Origin: Gnetum montanum
Taxonomy: Eukaryota; Streptophyta; Gnetopsida; Gnetales; Gnetaceae
Reading direction: 5' to 3'
Assembly: GCA_015680685.1 (NCBI GenBank)
Contig: MNCI01009276.1
Span: forward strand, 207,700-271,699
Length of the DNA: 64,000 bases
Shown: piece by piece, positions 49,901 through 59,109 of the stretch
Numbering within the stretch: position 1 is the stretch's first letter
Layout: each line of letters starts with the position of its first letter
Position numbers and translations under genes: made by a program
The notes under the pieces: generated by a model
Database searches by the model: none
The model's input: only the letters and a program-made list of their open reading frames with translations
Told to the model about the DNA's origin: nothing

Positions 49901-50101
49901 ATCCTCTGAACGGAATCCATAAAGAGTGATGAAGTTCTTGGTCTTAGGAATGTGCACAGGCTGCCTGTACGTGCCTGGCAGAACTTCAATTATCACTCTC
50001 TCGCAATTGCGAAATGGCACCGCGTCCACGGCCTCCTGCACTGTCTTAAACTGTCCCCTCCCATCCTGTGCCACCACTATCTTCCTCTTGTTGCAATCCA
50101 T
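28771..50101 (-). CDS. Pectinesterase, PME31-like, five exons
   Basis: Hydrolyses methyl esters of pectin homogalacturonan in the cell wall. Exons (minus strand): 50101-49748, 41209-41132, 41046-40859, 29739-29566, 28933-28771; joined they give 957 nt, 318 residues plus stop, close to the 317 of Arabidopsis PME31. All introns are GT-AG; phases are 0, 0, 2 and 2. Conserved residues are all present: Gln122 in GSGQAVAIR, Gln144 and Asp145 of GWQD (split by intron 2), Asp166 in DFIFG, Arg223 and Trp225 in LGRPW. There is no pro-region and no obvious signal peptide, as in PME31. An in-frame TAA directly precedes the ATG, supporting this start. No stop or frameshift is seen. Introns 1 and 3 (8.5 and 11.1 kb) are full of transposons; introns 2 and 4 are 85 and 632 bp. 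The gene looks functional; expression is not shown by the sequence. Confidence 0.92.
29566..29739 (-). CDS. Pectinesterase exon 4 (residues 207-264)
   Basis: First base completes Arg207; then CVITGNGETGYMHLGRPW with Arg223 and Trp225, and NNWGKQENEGSACFYEY. Acceptor GCAG, donor GTATAT. Confidence 0.93.
30257..30550. other. Assembly gap (294 N) inside intron 3
   Basis: Run of unknown bases; frames across it are meaningless. Confidence 0.99.
30695..30725 (+). mobile_element. SINE-like 3' tail remnant
   Basis: GTAGTTGACCCTATATTGTT followed by GGGACAAGGCT resembles the GTAGCCGACCCCAACTTGTTTGGGAC tails of many plant SINEs. The tRNA-like head is not visible and could lie in the gap upstream. Confidence 0.3.
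30850..34249 (-). repeat. 3.4-kb direct repeat, copy 1
   Basis: Matches 45940-49252 in the same orientation from AAACTATAGTAGCC to its right edge. On the minus strand it opens TGTAACGACCCACC, a common start of plant LTRs, so a long solo LTR or LTR-containing fragment is likely. The plus-strand frame 32450-32785 is T-rich low-complexity sequence (Phe/Ser/Leu) and not convincing. Near its right part (33840-34130) are degenerate repeats built on AATCATAGATAGATCC. Confidence 0.7.
34955..35430 (+). repeat. Diverged tandem duplication (two units)
   Basis: Unit 1 (about 34955-35113) and unit 2 (about 35206-35430) share TCATTAAGCT, AATGAATTCATAC, GAGTGAAGAT, AACTCTCAACTCAA and a tail in TTCTA-TTAC with CTCCACTCTT. 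Unit 2 is longer because of a small insertion described next. Confidence 0.7.
35349..35389 (+). mobile_element. 41-bp insertion resembling the 5' half of tRNA-Arg(CCU)
   Basis: The segment contains TATAGCTCAATGGATAAAAC and, in its second half, CCGTTTCCTATGCA, matching the D arm and CCU anticodon loop of tRNA-Arg with mostly G-to-A differences; it stops just after the anticodon loop. AATTGCTAAAGG flanks it on both sides (35337-35348 and 35390-35401). Unit 1 of the local duplication has TTGCGAAAGG once, the empty site. No 3' half or B box is present. Confidence 0.5.
36459..37258 (+). mobile_element. LTR of a second family (initiator-Met priming)
   Basis: 800 bp, starting TGATGAGG and ending CCTCATCA, with an AGAYRTCT motif array at 36713-36890, a TATA-like TCTATAAGAGG at about 36970 and a primer site directly after it. 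CCAAT precedes it. It differs from the Athila-like LTRs in sequence and in tRNA used. Its internal part is cut short at the N at 37955. Confidence 0.65.
37262..37704 (+). pseudogene. Primer site and truncated gag start of the second LTR family
   Basis: TGGTATCAAAGCCAAGG (37262-37278) matches the initiator-Met tRNA complement with one change. A short frame from ATG 37630 reads MEELRDALKILVDRTQKLEE then stops at 37702-37704. A leading coiled-coil stretch is common at Gag N-termini of such elements; nothing further is preserved before the N at 37955. Confidence 0.5.
37448..38932. repeat. 507-bp inverted repeat bounded by isolated Ns
   Basis: 37448-37954 is repeated in reverse complement at 38426-38932, nearly identical; differences were seen around 37753-37757. 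Single Ns sit at 37955 and 38933, exactly at the outer edge of each arm. The contig 37956-38932 would overlap its left neighbour end to end if turned round, so this is probably a misoriented contig rather than a real hairpin. Confidence 0.75.
37979..38098 (+). repeat. 53-bp tandem repeat, two and a half copies
   Basis: AATGGCATACAAAATCAGCC and GGCTTGCAACATAATT recur at about 37979, 38032 and partly 38085. Non-coding. Confidence 0.65.
39700..40568 (-). mobile_element. Opposite-strand LTR remnant of the second family
   Basis: Reading the minus strand from 40568 gives TGATGAGGACATCACC, identical to the first 16 bases of the LTR at 36459. AGACATCT/AGATGTCT motifs (40265-40430) and a TATA-like GCTATAAAAGGAG near 40110-40123 lie at comparable distances. 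The left limit could not be found and is approximate. Confidence 0.5.
40859..41046 (-). CDS. Pectinesterase exon 3 (residues 145-206, plus two bases)
   Basis: Begins with Asp145, then SVDFIFGNATALFEHC containing catalytic Asp166, and ends in GYVFL plus AG of an Arg codon completed by exon 4. Donor GTACAT. Confidence 0.93.
41132..41209 (-). CDS. Pectinesterase exon 2 (residues 119-144)
   Basis: 26 codons, GSGQAVAIR to CRFLGWQ, between a TTTAG acceptor and a GTATCC donor. It carries the oxyanion-hole Gln122 and Gln144 and is too short to stand out as an open frame. Confidence 0.92.
41640..44520 (+). mobile_element. LINE remnant with reverse transcriptase
   Basis: Plus-strand non-LTR retrotransposon debris. 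Near 41690-41760 it reads RGICQVGFKQNHSTIDDFVT, and near 42000-42060 LSPTLFGLFIDELQ, both of the LINE reverse transcriptase fold; later YGYIVWKPSLSAKNQQAIERV (about 43895-43960) and a C-terminal finger CRLCGFGTLGDEQHVFLNC (about 44435-44490). Interrupted by stops and by the inserted fragment at 42079-43491. The catalytic block itself is not preserved clearly. Confidence 0.7.
42079..43491 (-). mobile_element. 5'-truncated LINE inserted in the other LINE
   Basis: Ends on the minus strand in a poly(A) (plus-strand T run 42079-42090). Both sides carry AATCATAAGCATGTT (42064-42078 and 43492-43506), a 15-bp target duplication. Minus-strand frame 43185-43445 has CLLCMSTVESVEHFIYAC and ILWTLWKSRNHRIFRG, the reverse-transcriptase-associated zinc-binding domain found at LINE C-termini. 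Downstream is an acidic helical frame (42208-42405). The open frames on the other strand (42148-42684) are shadows. Confidence 0.8.
44945..45934 (+). mobile_element. GC-rich retroposed element with poly(A) tail
   Basis: GC-richer than its surroundings and ending in a run of A at about 45919-45934 after AACCCAAATTTCTCC. The broken plus-strand frame is rich in Glu, Gln, Ala and Trp (for example EEQEATQIQKQLDRAHEDGA, about 45280-45340), similar in style to the 3' part of the LINE at 42100-42400, so it may be another LINE 3' end. A weak flanking repeat CAAACNAAC is visible. No zinc finger or RT was found. Confidence 0.45.
45940..49252 (-). repeat. 3.4-kb direct repeat, copy 2
   Basis: Second copy of 30850-34249, diverged by many substitutions and small indels. 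Its minus-strand start reads TGTAACAACCCACA. Right flank differs from copy 1, left flank abuts the poly(A) element. The frame 47535-47825 is the counterpart of the low-complexity frame in copy 1 and is not conserved as protein. Confidence 0.7.
49254..49490 (+). pseudogene. Unrecognised coding-like remnant
   Basis: Plus-strand reading from GGAGCCCCT gives about 63 open codons including PLLFKVSDPEYEDITNIWC and LITPLPEANSYTLVHS, a TAG, then KAGWKNRDSPYQWWF. Codon usage and composition look protein-like, but no family is recognised. It lies antisense in intron 1 close to exon 1 and may be a captured or retroposed fragment. Confidence 0.25.
49748..50101 (-). CDS. Pectinesterase exon 1 (residues 1-118)
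   Basis: Starts MDCNKRKIVVAQDGRGQF, the start of the pectinesterase beta-helix, and includes LTWNNTAS and GEDFIAENITFENSAPQ. Donor GTGTGC follows CAG at 49748. A 114-bp part (49949-50062) reappears inverted at 50754-50867. Confidence 0.93.
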
Positions 50102-50751
50102 TTAAGTTTACAGATTGTCTTATCTGTAACATAATTCCATGGTGTTGACAATTTCATAAAATTCATATCTTTGGTTCAAATGAAATTAATAGATTAAATG
50201 ACTGTAACCAATATTAGAACATACAACTTCAATGGAATCAGCCAAAACAAGAAAGACTTAAACCAAGATCAAATCCATAGAAAAAGATAAAGTGAATTAT
50301 GCTAAAGAAGAAATATCATGGAGCAATATTATGATCCATTAGCATCGAGGAAATATTCACAACTTCCTGTTGACATACATCATTCAATTTATCTTAAAGT
50401 CTCAAACTCAGACAGATGTTACCTTCTTTTGCTCCTTATTGATATTTTGTTATTTTATCAAAGAAACAACACCGTAGTGGAATTCCATGATGACCAAGAA
50501 ATTACAAAGCTCGTATCTTTATTGCAAATGGAAGAATTAGTCTGTCTTGTACAGGTATGAATATCAATGCTTCCAGATGTAACACGGTATAAGCAAATAA
50601 AACTCGAACAATTTCAAAACTATGAATAATTACAAAACATTTGCTTAAGCTAGGATAATGCAGGAAAGGTCGGAAGAGGAAACATTCTTATCAAAAAGTA
50701 TCACCGCACCAATGTGAAGCTCGGACACATACTTTCTAATTAGATGGCTGC
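50102..50751. other. Upstream region of the pectinesterase gene
   Basis: Would contain the 5' UTR and promoter on the minus strand; no TATA box could be assigned with confidence. A plus-strand frame at 50318-50560 has no recognisable content. Confidence 0.4.
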
Positions 50752-50753
50752 NC

Positions 50754-50867
50754 GGGAGGGGACAGTTTAAGACAGTGCAGGAGGCCGTGGACGCGGTGCC
50801 ATTTCGCAATTGCGAGAGAGTGATAATTGAAGTTCTGCCAGGCACGTACAGGCAGCCTGTGCACATT
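50754..50867 (+). repeat. Inverted 114-bp copy of pectinesterase exon 1
   Basis: Identical to the reverse complement of 49949-50062 and flanked by single Ns (50752, 50868). It encodes FKTVQEAVDAVPFRNCERVI on the plus strand. Exact identity and N borders point to a gap-filling artefact rather than a second gene. Confidence 0.8.
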
Positions 50868-50877
50868 NCAATGAAAC

Positions 50878-51258
50878 TCAAACCGTAAGATTAAGGTTGC
50901 CAACTCTAGTATTCGCTGCGCTCGGAGCGAAAGAGGTCACCGAAAGGGCGTGAGGGAATTCACTGTTGAAATTGAACGCTTTATAATCCTGCAACTCATC
51001 AATGGATGCTGATTCTTGTGGCACGGAATCGCATTTTATATGAACGAAAGCATTCGTATATGCAGCTAATAACAACAGCAAAAACAGATAAGATGCGCTG
51101 CGTCTGCGTGAAGCTGAACAAGAATAGATACCTGGTAAAAGACAAAGTAAATCGGCCGGACAAAATGCACTTCGCGGAAACAGTCCAAGGAAGCCGACAA
51201 TTTTAGAATTTATTCCCAGGAAATAACGTCGTTGGAAAACGACCATGCTCTCATCCAC
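50878..51258 (-). CDS. Unrecognised ORF with hydrophobic segment, possible exon
   Basis: 126 codons from ATG 51258, GC-richer than its surroundings. Near residues 51-70 it has RRRSASYLFLLLLLAAYTNA, a basic stretch before a hydrophobic core, as in signal anchors or signal peptides, followed by a polar acidic region (DSVPQESASIDELQDYKAF). It lies on the same strand as the pectinesterase gene, 0.8 kb upstream. It could be the first exon of a secreted or type II membrane protein, or the 5' end of a neighbouring gene. No family recognised, and the ORF could be chance. Confidence 0.3.
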   Translation of the reverse strand: MDESMVVFQRRYFLGINSKIVGFLGLFPRSAFCPADLLCLLPGIYSCSASRRRSASYLFLLLLLAAYTNAFVHIKCDSVPQESASIDELQDYKAFNFNSEFPHALSVTSFAPSAANTRVGNLNLTV

Positions 51259-51963
51259 TTCCAGCTTTTGTGAACTGGAACTAGATTTATTACGGCCTTA
51301 GAATATCCTGTGCCGTATATGCAACTGTTCAGCTTCAGGTTACCCTGAATTTGAAGCACTACCTTCATATTAATAAAGGATCCGATGTTAGGAAAGTTGA
51401 TCGATGACTGCAAGTCTAACCTCTTCCAATAATTGCACCAGGCTCCAATCTAAAACTTAAAAAACAACCACCTTAACTTTAGATGAATAAACTGTAATCA
51501 ATCCATTCATTATCTTGTCAACGAACATCTCATTTTGTATTTTACTAAGAATACTGATAGCATGATATATTGCGATTTCGAATGCCAAATATTAGCTGTG
51601 CTGCTGGCACGCAGCAACGTTTCACTTCAGTTAGAAATGATGAGATGAGAGCACAAATTGTAGGTGCTGGAGAGGTATCGGCTGCCTACACTATTTTTCG
51701 TTTCTTTTGTCACTCGTCACTACTCAATCCGGTACTTCCCCGACTTTCCAGCTTCTAACTCCATTTCCACAGTCCAGAGCAGCGGTTGAATTCCTGATTC
51801 CGTCAAACCAACCTTTGATCTTCAAGAAATTGGGATACTTACGTGTACACAATTATTTTCATAAGATATTCCTAAAATACAATAAACTGTAAAATACGGT
51901 TAACTTAAGCATATATTTCTTTTAAAGTAAAGAAAATTGAGGTTGGTCTGCATGCACTTTTTC
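51259..51963. other. Intergenic, nothing recognised
   Basis: Mixed AT-rich sequence with short frames only; no repeat or protein signature seen. Confidence 0.4.
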
Positions 51964-52985
51964 ATTTTGGCCAAGAGGCCAATACATCTGGAGTGATGGG
52001 GGAGAGGAGAGTGTATTTTGTCACCTTTCACATCACGTGCCACGTAAGATCCCACACGATGGGGAAAAATATAATGGAAAAAAACATGATGGAAAGTTCA
52101 TATCATGGAAAAAAACACTATGTAAAGTTCACACCATGGAAAAAAAACACTATGAATCAAATTAATAGAACTTTTCACAAGAATTATTATTGAATAACGT
52201 ACAATCATTTTGATTTTGGTTTTCAATATGAATATCAATTTTCAATGAATCAATTTGAGATTTTATTAATTTGTAAAATATATAAAATTCTCTTGGCCAA
52301 ATATAGATATATATTATAAATATATAGCTAAATCAGTTATATTTTGGCCAAGAGGCCAATACCTTTGGCATGATGGGGGGAGGGGGGAATGTATTTTGTG
52401 ATCCTCCACATCATGTGCCACGTAAGATCCCATGATGGAGAAAAACGCAATGGAAAAAAACATGATGGAAAGTCCACATCATGAAAAAAAAACACTATGT
52501 AAAGTCCACGTCATGGAAAAAAAACAATATGAATCAAATTAATAGAACTTTTCACAAGAATTATTATTGAATAATGTACAATCATTTTGATTTTGGTTTT
52601 CAATATGAATATCAATTTTTAATGAATCAATTTGAGATTTTATTAATTTGTAAAATATATAAAATTCTCTTAGCCAAATAATAGATATATATTATAAATA
52701 TATAGCTAAACTAGTTTTATTTTGGCCAAGAGGCCAATACCTCTGCCATCATCATGTGCCACATAAGATCCCACGATGGAGAAAAATGTAATAGAAAAAA
52801 ACATAATGGAAAGTCCACGTCATGGAACAAAACACTATGTAAAGTCCACACCATGGAAAAAAACACTATAAATCAAATTAATAGAACTTTTCACAAGAAT
52901 TATTATTGAATAACGTACAATCATTTTGATTTTGGTTTTCAATATGAATATTAATTTTCAATAAATCAATTTGAGATTTTATTAA
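51964..52985 (+). repeat. 377-bp tandem repeat, interrupted by element 4
   Basis: ATTTTGGCCAAGAGGCCAAT starts units at 51964, 52341 and 52719. Each contains repeated CATGGAAAAAAACACTATG-like subunits followed by TTTCACAAGAATTATTATTG and an AT-rich end. The third unit is cut at 52985 by element 4 and continues at 59893 for about 70 bases. Non-coding. Confidence 0.8.
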
Positions 52986-53453
52986 TGAGAGTGGCGATGT
53001 ACCCCTACACTCAACCATACAAATACAAGCGTAGCACACGCGATCCGGTCGAACTCCGCAGACTAAGTGCCTACACGCCTTATGGAACACTTAAGGTTAA
53101 TCATTCGTTGTCTTCCTAGACTTACTTGTGGTTGTCACGGTTGTATGGTTAAGTAAGTCTGAGGTATATGATTTTTATATCTTTTCTATTTTATCTCCTA
53201 TGCTGACAAGATGAAGGGTGAAGAGACTAATTAACTAACTTAACTAACTAACTAAGCCTTAATTAACCTAGCATCAGTATATGTTCCCACTTACCATTCA
53301 CACCCTATACTGATGTAACCTTGGTTACCAAACGCTAGTCATTGCTAGGATCACCAAGCGTAACGCACGTGCTCAAAGTGGTTGTACTGAAGCACTTAAC
53401 TAGGAGAGAAGGGTTGAGAGAGATTTAATTACTAATAAAGCATTTAAATGGTA
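52986..53453 (-). repeat. 3' LTR of element 4, incomplete
   Basis: Matches 59110-59577 closely. The remaining 0.3 kb of LTR must lie in the N gap (53454-53964). Confidence 0.85.
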
Positions 53454-53964
53454 NNNNNNNNNNNNNNNNNNNNNNNNNNNNNNNNNNNNNNNNNNNNNNN
53501 NNNNNNNNNNNNNNNNNNNNNNNNNNNNNNNNNNNNNNNNNNNNNNNNNNNNNNNNNNNNNNNNNNNNNNNNNNNNNNNNNNNNNNNNNNNNNNNNNNNN
53601 NNNNNNNNNNNNNNNNNNNNNNNNNNNNNNNNNNNNNNNNNNNNNNNNNNNNNNNNNNNNNNNNNNNNNNNNNNNNNNNNNNNNNNNNNNNNNNNNNNNN
53701 NNNNNNNNNNNNNNNNNNNNNNNNNNNNNNNNNNNNNNNNNNNNNNNNNNNNNNNNNNNNNNNNNNNNNNNNNNNNNNNNNNNNNNNNNNNNNNNNNNNN
53801 NNNNNNNNNNNNNNNNNNNNNNNNNNNNNNNNNNNNNNNNNNNNNNNNNNNNNNNNNNNNNNNNNNNNNNNNNNNNNNNNNNNNNNNNNNNNNNNNNNNN
53901 NNNNNNNNNNNNNNNNNNNNNNNNNNNNNNNNNNNNNNNNNNNNNNNNNNNNNNNNNNNNNNNN
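53454..53964. other. Assembly gap (511 N)
   Basis: Unknown bases within element 4, expected to hold the end of its 3' LTR and part of its aORF. Confidence 0.99.
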
Positions 53965-55630
53965 CATTGTTGCATGATTGCCATCTGCACACACAACACA
54001 GTCTTTATATTAGCAAGGGTAAATGAATTTCAATGTAGTTGATACCTTGCTTCGATGAAAGGTTCATTGGCTGAGTTGTGGTATGGCTGATACGGATCTG
54101 GAGATATCATAGTGGTGACTACTGAAGGTGTAGGGGTTAGGAGAAAATCGAAAAAATTGGACTAGGACCCCCATGACTAAGAAGGGAGAAAGAAAAGGAA
54201 CAAGAAAGAAAAGGAACAAGAAAGATACCCAAAAAGAGACAACTATAACGTTGATGAAATGGATGTTAAGATGGAAATGAACAAAATAATATAGATTGGA
54301 AAAATGTTAGGGGAAAGAATTTAACTGGTGCACCAAATAGGAATGTTAATGGGTCCTTCCCAAAGCAGGCTCATGCCCTTAATGCCCTAATAAATCCACA
54401 TTCAAAGAGTCTATAGGCTCTGGGAATGTTATTTGGAACAAGAGTTAAAGTCTTAACCGCAAGAATTTACCAAAAAGAAAACAATGTGTCAACCAGAATG
54501 TACACTAATGATACAACCGGCAATGAGGTGAACCATGGAGAGAAGGATCGAGAGAAGAGAATGGAATGGAATCCCAAGAATAAGGTAGTGTACAGCCCCT
54601 TGTGTAGTTAATGATTAATGTAGCTTAGCAAATCCCATTCTAAGTCCGGCCTCAAACAAACCACATCCAGTGACTTCGCATTAATACATTCGGCCAATCC
54701 ATCCTATTGAAGTAACAAGAATGCTTTCACCCAAGAGCCACCACCATTCCAACGAAACGAAGGAGGAGAGAATGGAAAGCGAGAAGGGCCTTAGTTAGAG
54801 GGAACATTTTTATTTTAGTTCCATAACCAGTGCTTGTAGCCCAAATGATTATTTCATCCAAGGGGTGTGCTTTGAATTCTCACAGGTTTTTTTGTTTTTC
54901 TTGTTTTTGGCTTTATGTGTTTATGCGTGAGAACCACACCATGCAAAGTCTTTGTTATTTTTATTTGCTCAGCTTTTCGATAATTGGGTAACGTCGAAGC
55001 GGTAAGAAAATTCAAGAAGAAAACATCCAAGCACGCAAGAGAATGGCCAACACAAATGCATCAAGTTCCCTTGAAGTCACACCCTTTTCAATCTTTGAGT
55101 CCTTTCTTAGTTTGAGAAATGCCTAGTCACAGATTTGTTAATAGTTCTTATTTAGAAAGGGACGGTACATTTCCAAGCCAAGAGAGACCATAGAAATTTG
55201 TGGATGTATGGATGAAGTGGACTCATTGCCTGCTATATCAAAAGAAACATACCTTAGTATCAACATCATAACTTAAAGGTAAAAATCAAACATTGGCAAT
55301 CAATATAAAAACAGTGCATACCATCATTAAAAATACTTATTGAGTGATAAACTTACAAAATGGATAATTCACACACACACACACACACACATAAGAAATG
55401 AAAAAGTATGAACGATGTTGTAAAACAAAAACAAAAAAAGTTAAAGAAATTTGTAAAACAAAAATGTGCAAAACAAAAACGTGTAAAACAAAAATGTGTA
55501 AAACAAAAACATGTAAAACAAAAATGTGTAGAACAAAAATTTAAAAAGAGCTGAGGGCCCCAAATGATTAGCATAGGTGGCCATCTCCCCCATGACTGAA
55601 TGGAAAGGAAAAGATCCAAAATAATGAGCG
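53965..55630 (-). other. Untranslated spacer and aORF start, element 4
   Basis: On the minus strand: TCATGGGGGAGATGG (about 55586-55597), a T-rich tract with 18-bp repeats (55455-55540), a CA microsatellite (55370-55391), the block GGGTGTGACTTCAAGGGA (55068-55086), a second TCATGGGGG (54168-54178) and GTGTGTGCAG directly before ATG 53984. Collinear with 22771-24295 of element 3. Frames on either strand here are not supported as proteins. Confidence 0.6.
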
Positions 55631-58600
55631 CCTGTTTGAATTTCTTAGAAGTGTCCAACTTCTCCCAACTGATGTTTTCAGGTTAAGGGGTGGAAGCCGG
55701 TGATGCTCATATTCCAATGTGTCTATGCCTTCATTGTTGGCATGAGTTATTCCCCCAGTTCGTTCCATGTATGTTGGTCGGTTGCTCTTTCAAATAGCTG
55801 TCAACCATGGGGTATATACTTGTTGTGTGGTTGCTACATACAAGCATCTTTGTCTCAAAGTTTCTAGGGCACACCTGTTGCATGTAGGAGATGCTGAGCA
55901 TTTCTCCATGTCATCACTCAATGAGTCACTCTATGTGATGCATGGAACTTTCTTCTTCTCGATCTTTTCATAAATGTTTATCTTAGATATTTCCAAGGAA
56001 AGATCTCAAATTTCTAGGTAGCATCTATTGTACTTAGCCATGCCCTTCCCATTATAATTGGGAAGTCCCCTTTGTTGCTGTTAACTTCTATCACCAGGAA
56101 ATCAGTTGGGTATGACCAACCGCACATAGTGGTAACCATGTCCTCCACCAATCCTAAGGAAATGGTGATGGACTAGTCAACCAACTCTAGTTGAATATTG
56201 CTCTTCTTAAGTTGGGGCAGGTTCCAGGCTTGATACATTTCTCATGATATTAAGTTGACTCCAGAACCTGAGTCAAGAAGAGCCTTATGTGGTTCGTTCC
56301 CGGTGACTTGGAGGTAGATTAAGGGACTACCAGGGTCAGAGAGTTTCTTGGGAAGGTAGCCTACCTTGATCCAGTTGATTACGGTATGTGTTAACATAAC
56401 CGTATGCGTTAAGCTTTGTGGTTGGTTTGAAGGGAGCTCCAAAGCCTTATGTGTTGGAGGAGTGTACATAGACTCAACCGCTTGTGGTTGTGAGAGCTTG
56501 TCTTGGCTTTTGGTTCTGAAGAAAGGTCTTCTCTTCTTGTGGTTGTCAGAACCAGCAGCGGGTTGAAGGTTTACAGCTCTCGTAGTGTTATGTTGCTGCG
56601 ATTGAGTGGAGAGTTCCCCTTGCATTGTTGGAGCAGGAGGTATTGGAACTAACTGTGCGAGAGAGGTAGATAGATTTGAAGGATGGTACAGATGTGGAGC
56701 GTCTCTCGGAGGAGGAGTCCTTCTAAAGTACTCCTGAACTTGGTAGTGACATTGCGGGGTTGTGTGACCCATAGAGTCACTTGGAGAAATCGGTTGTTGC
56801 ACGTAATAGCTATAAGGATCGGGTTGCCGGTAAGGGCATTGTTGTATCGGCGGTGGCATCCCCCATGACTGTGGGTGTTGCCACTACTGATGTTGCCCGA
56901 TAGGTTGTGACGGAGTCCCACTTGGATAATACGTTAACGGTTGGTGGAACTGCCTTGGGTTACCTTGGGGATAAGGTAATCTTCGAGGTGTTTTCCGTCT
57001 GTTAAGTTTGGGTTGAGTGCATACATCCCAAACTCTTGTAGATGTGAAATGATTGGACAACATCCCTTAGGATGGTCATATTGGCAGATCTCACATCCAC
57101 CGTCATTGTTTGTGTCTGAATCCACAACCTCATCGGTGATATTCATTTTTCCCTTACCCTTGTTACATGTAGGGTCTGAGTCTCTCCGCTTTTTCTTGCC
57201 GTTGTCACTACTTCGTTCCTCCTTAGACTCCTCTACAATCTTTAGGACAGTTTTAATTTTACTATCTAAGGAGCTCCATATTTCATTTACCTTAGCCGAT
57301 ACTTCCGTTGTTAGTTCCTGAAGCGGAAAGGTTTTCCTATTCGCCAACTCTTCGAGTGGTGACTCATCCTCTTCATCATAGAATCTCACTCCCTGCTTTC
57401 GAAGGGAGGGATCATAGTTGTACTTTTCCATGGTTTCTCTTTTCCATAGCTCCCCTTCTTCTTTGGCTACTTGCTCTAGCAAGCGATGAATTTCATGGGA
57501 TCTAAGTTCTGATAGTCTCCCTTGGGCATAAGTCCCAAGGGTTCTCCTAGTTTCGTACCTTAGCCCATCTATGAGATGGCGAAGTTGATCCCGTTGTGCG
57601 TAACCATGGCCCAGGCAACGATGTAGCAATGCATAGTAGCAACCCATGGCAGCATCCAAGGGTTCATGAGTACCTTGCTTCCATCCTTGGATCTGCTTAT
57701 GCAAATTAGACACTCTGGAGTATGTTTGATATTTATTGTTGAATAGTTCTAACATCGTACTCCACCTCCTAATGGTTTCCGATTCTAAGGACTGGTACCA
57801 ACTCTCTACTTCCTTTATGAGTGTCCTATGAAATAACTTCAGTTTCTACCACTCATTTTCTATGTTTTGCAAGGCACAAGCATCATGAAATGCCTGTAAA
57901 TGATTTTGTGGATCCGCATTGTATCCCCCTTTGAAGCATGGGATATTGTTCATGTCTAAGCACTTGATCCAGCTATCTTTTTGATGCCTTGTCGGTATTC
58001 TAATTGCCTCTATTATATCTAGCATACTTTTGGTGGCAAGTAGGGGTTCGTCATTATCATCTCTTTCATGACATCTATGATGTCTACGTTGTTCTCTACT
58101 TTCCCTTCTTTCATGCCTAGACTCTCTAGATTTCCCTCATTCTCTCTCTCGACTCTCTCGTCGAGGTCTCTCATTTCGCTTACCCTTATCCTCTCCGTTA
58201 TGCTCTTGATGACTGTGCCCCGATGTGGAAGGAGAGGGTGAATGATGTAGAAGAGGGTGAATGATGTGATGAAGGGAATGAAGAAGGAGAACCATCACCA
58301 TGATGATGTTTCCTACCTTCTCTTCGGTGGCTGCGGCCCCGATCGTGATGACGATCAGAATGCCCGTCCTTGTCATGTATTTTTGTTCCCTCGGTGAATA
58401 GTTGGCATTCATGGGGGTCAGAACTAGGGTTATCGTGGAGTGTAGGTTATGATACCCCACCACCTCACTATCGTTAGGAGGAGGAACATCATTTGATGGA
58501 GAAACTATTATAAGTGGTTCACCATCTCCAATTTCACTTAGGACGTGTGGGACCCCTTTACCCTTCAACAATGTATGGTGGCTCTCTTGCCTTGAGTCCC

Positions 58601-58968
58601 TTAGACGTTGTGCTTCTGTGGGATGGTAATCCCTTATGTCAAAATCTTTCGCAACGTATTCAGTGTATAGCTATGTCATGCCTATCTGTGCCAGAGCACG
58701 AAGAAGCATGTTAGGGACTACTCGATCTAGAGGTAACACTATGTTACCTTGCAAATCTCTCCAACGCAGTATATACCTAATTTTACCTCTAGATCGAGTT
58801 GTTCATCGGGATAAAGGTAAAATTAGGTATATACTCATCGGGATGAGTATATACCACCCTATATCGTTGAGGAACTGGCTGATTGTGGTTATGTGTTTTA
58901 GACTGCTGACTATTTTTTGTATGATCCCTAGGTGGTGTAATGCTCTTGTGAGAAGAAGAAGAAGACAT
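55631..58968 (-). pseudogene. gag-protease of element 4
   Basis: Gag starts at ATG 58968 (MSSSSHKS). The best preserved piece (57755-56934, 273 codons) holds the core with YYALLHRCLGHGY and IHRLLEQVAKEEGEL and the knuckle CEICQYDHPKGCC (near 57100-57060). The next piece (56859-56242) is a Gln/Pro/Tyr-rich tail leading into the protease with an intact DSG at 56274-56266 (LLDSGSGVNLIS). The protease continues to about 55900, then pol is deleted. Stops and frameshifts are fewer than in element 3, suggesting a younger copy. Confidence 0.85.
58721..58856. repeat. Local inverted duplications in gag of element 4
   Basis: CTCGATCTAGAGGTAA (58721-58736) recurs inverted at 58783-58798; GTATATACCTAATTTTACCT (58769-58788) recurs inverted at 58815-58834, and GTATATACC again at 58848. 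Gag of element 3 lacks this insertion. Confidence 0.75.
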
Positions 58969-59089
58969 TGTTATTTATTTGGTGTGCTGATTAACCATTA
59001 TATAATTTTTTTAATTAACCCTAAGGGTTCATTTAAGCTCCCAACGATGTGAGTAATCTCCTATGTTCTACTTAGTGCACAAACACTTA

Positions 59090-59108
59090 GTCCCTGGCAA
59101 CGATGCCA
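59090..59108 (-). other. Primer-binding site of element 4 (tRNA-Asp type)
   Basis: Minus strand TGGCATCGTTGCCAGGGAC next to the 5' LTR, two changes from the tRNA-Asp complement. Confidence 0.8.
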
Positions 59109-59109
59109 A

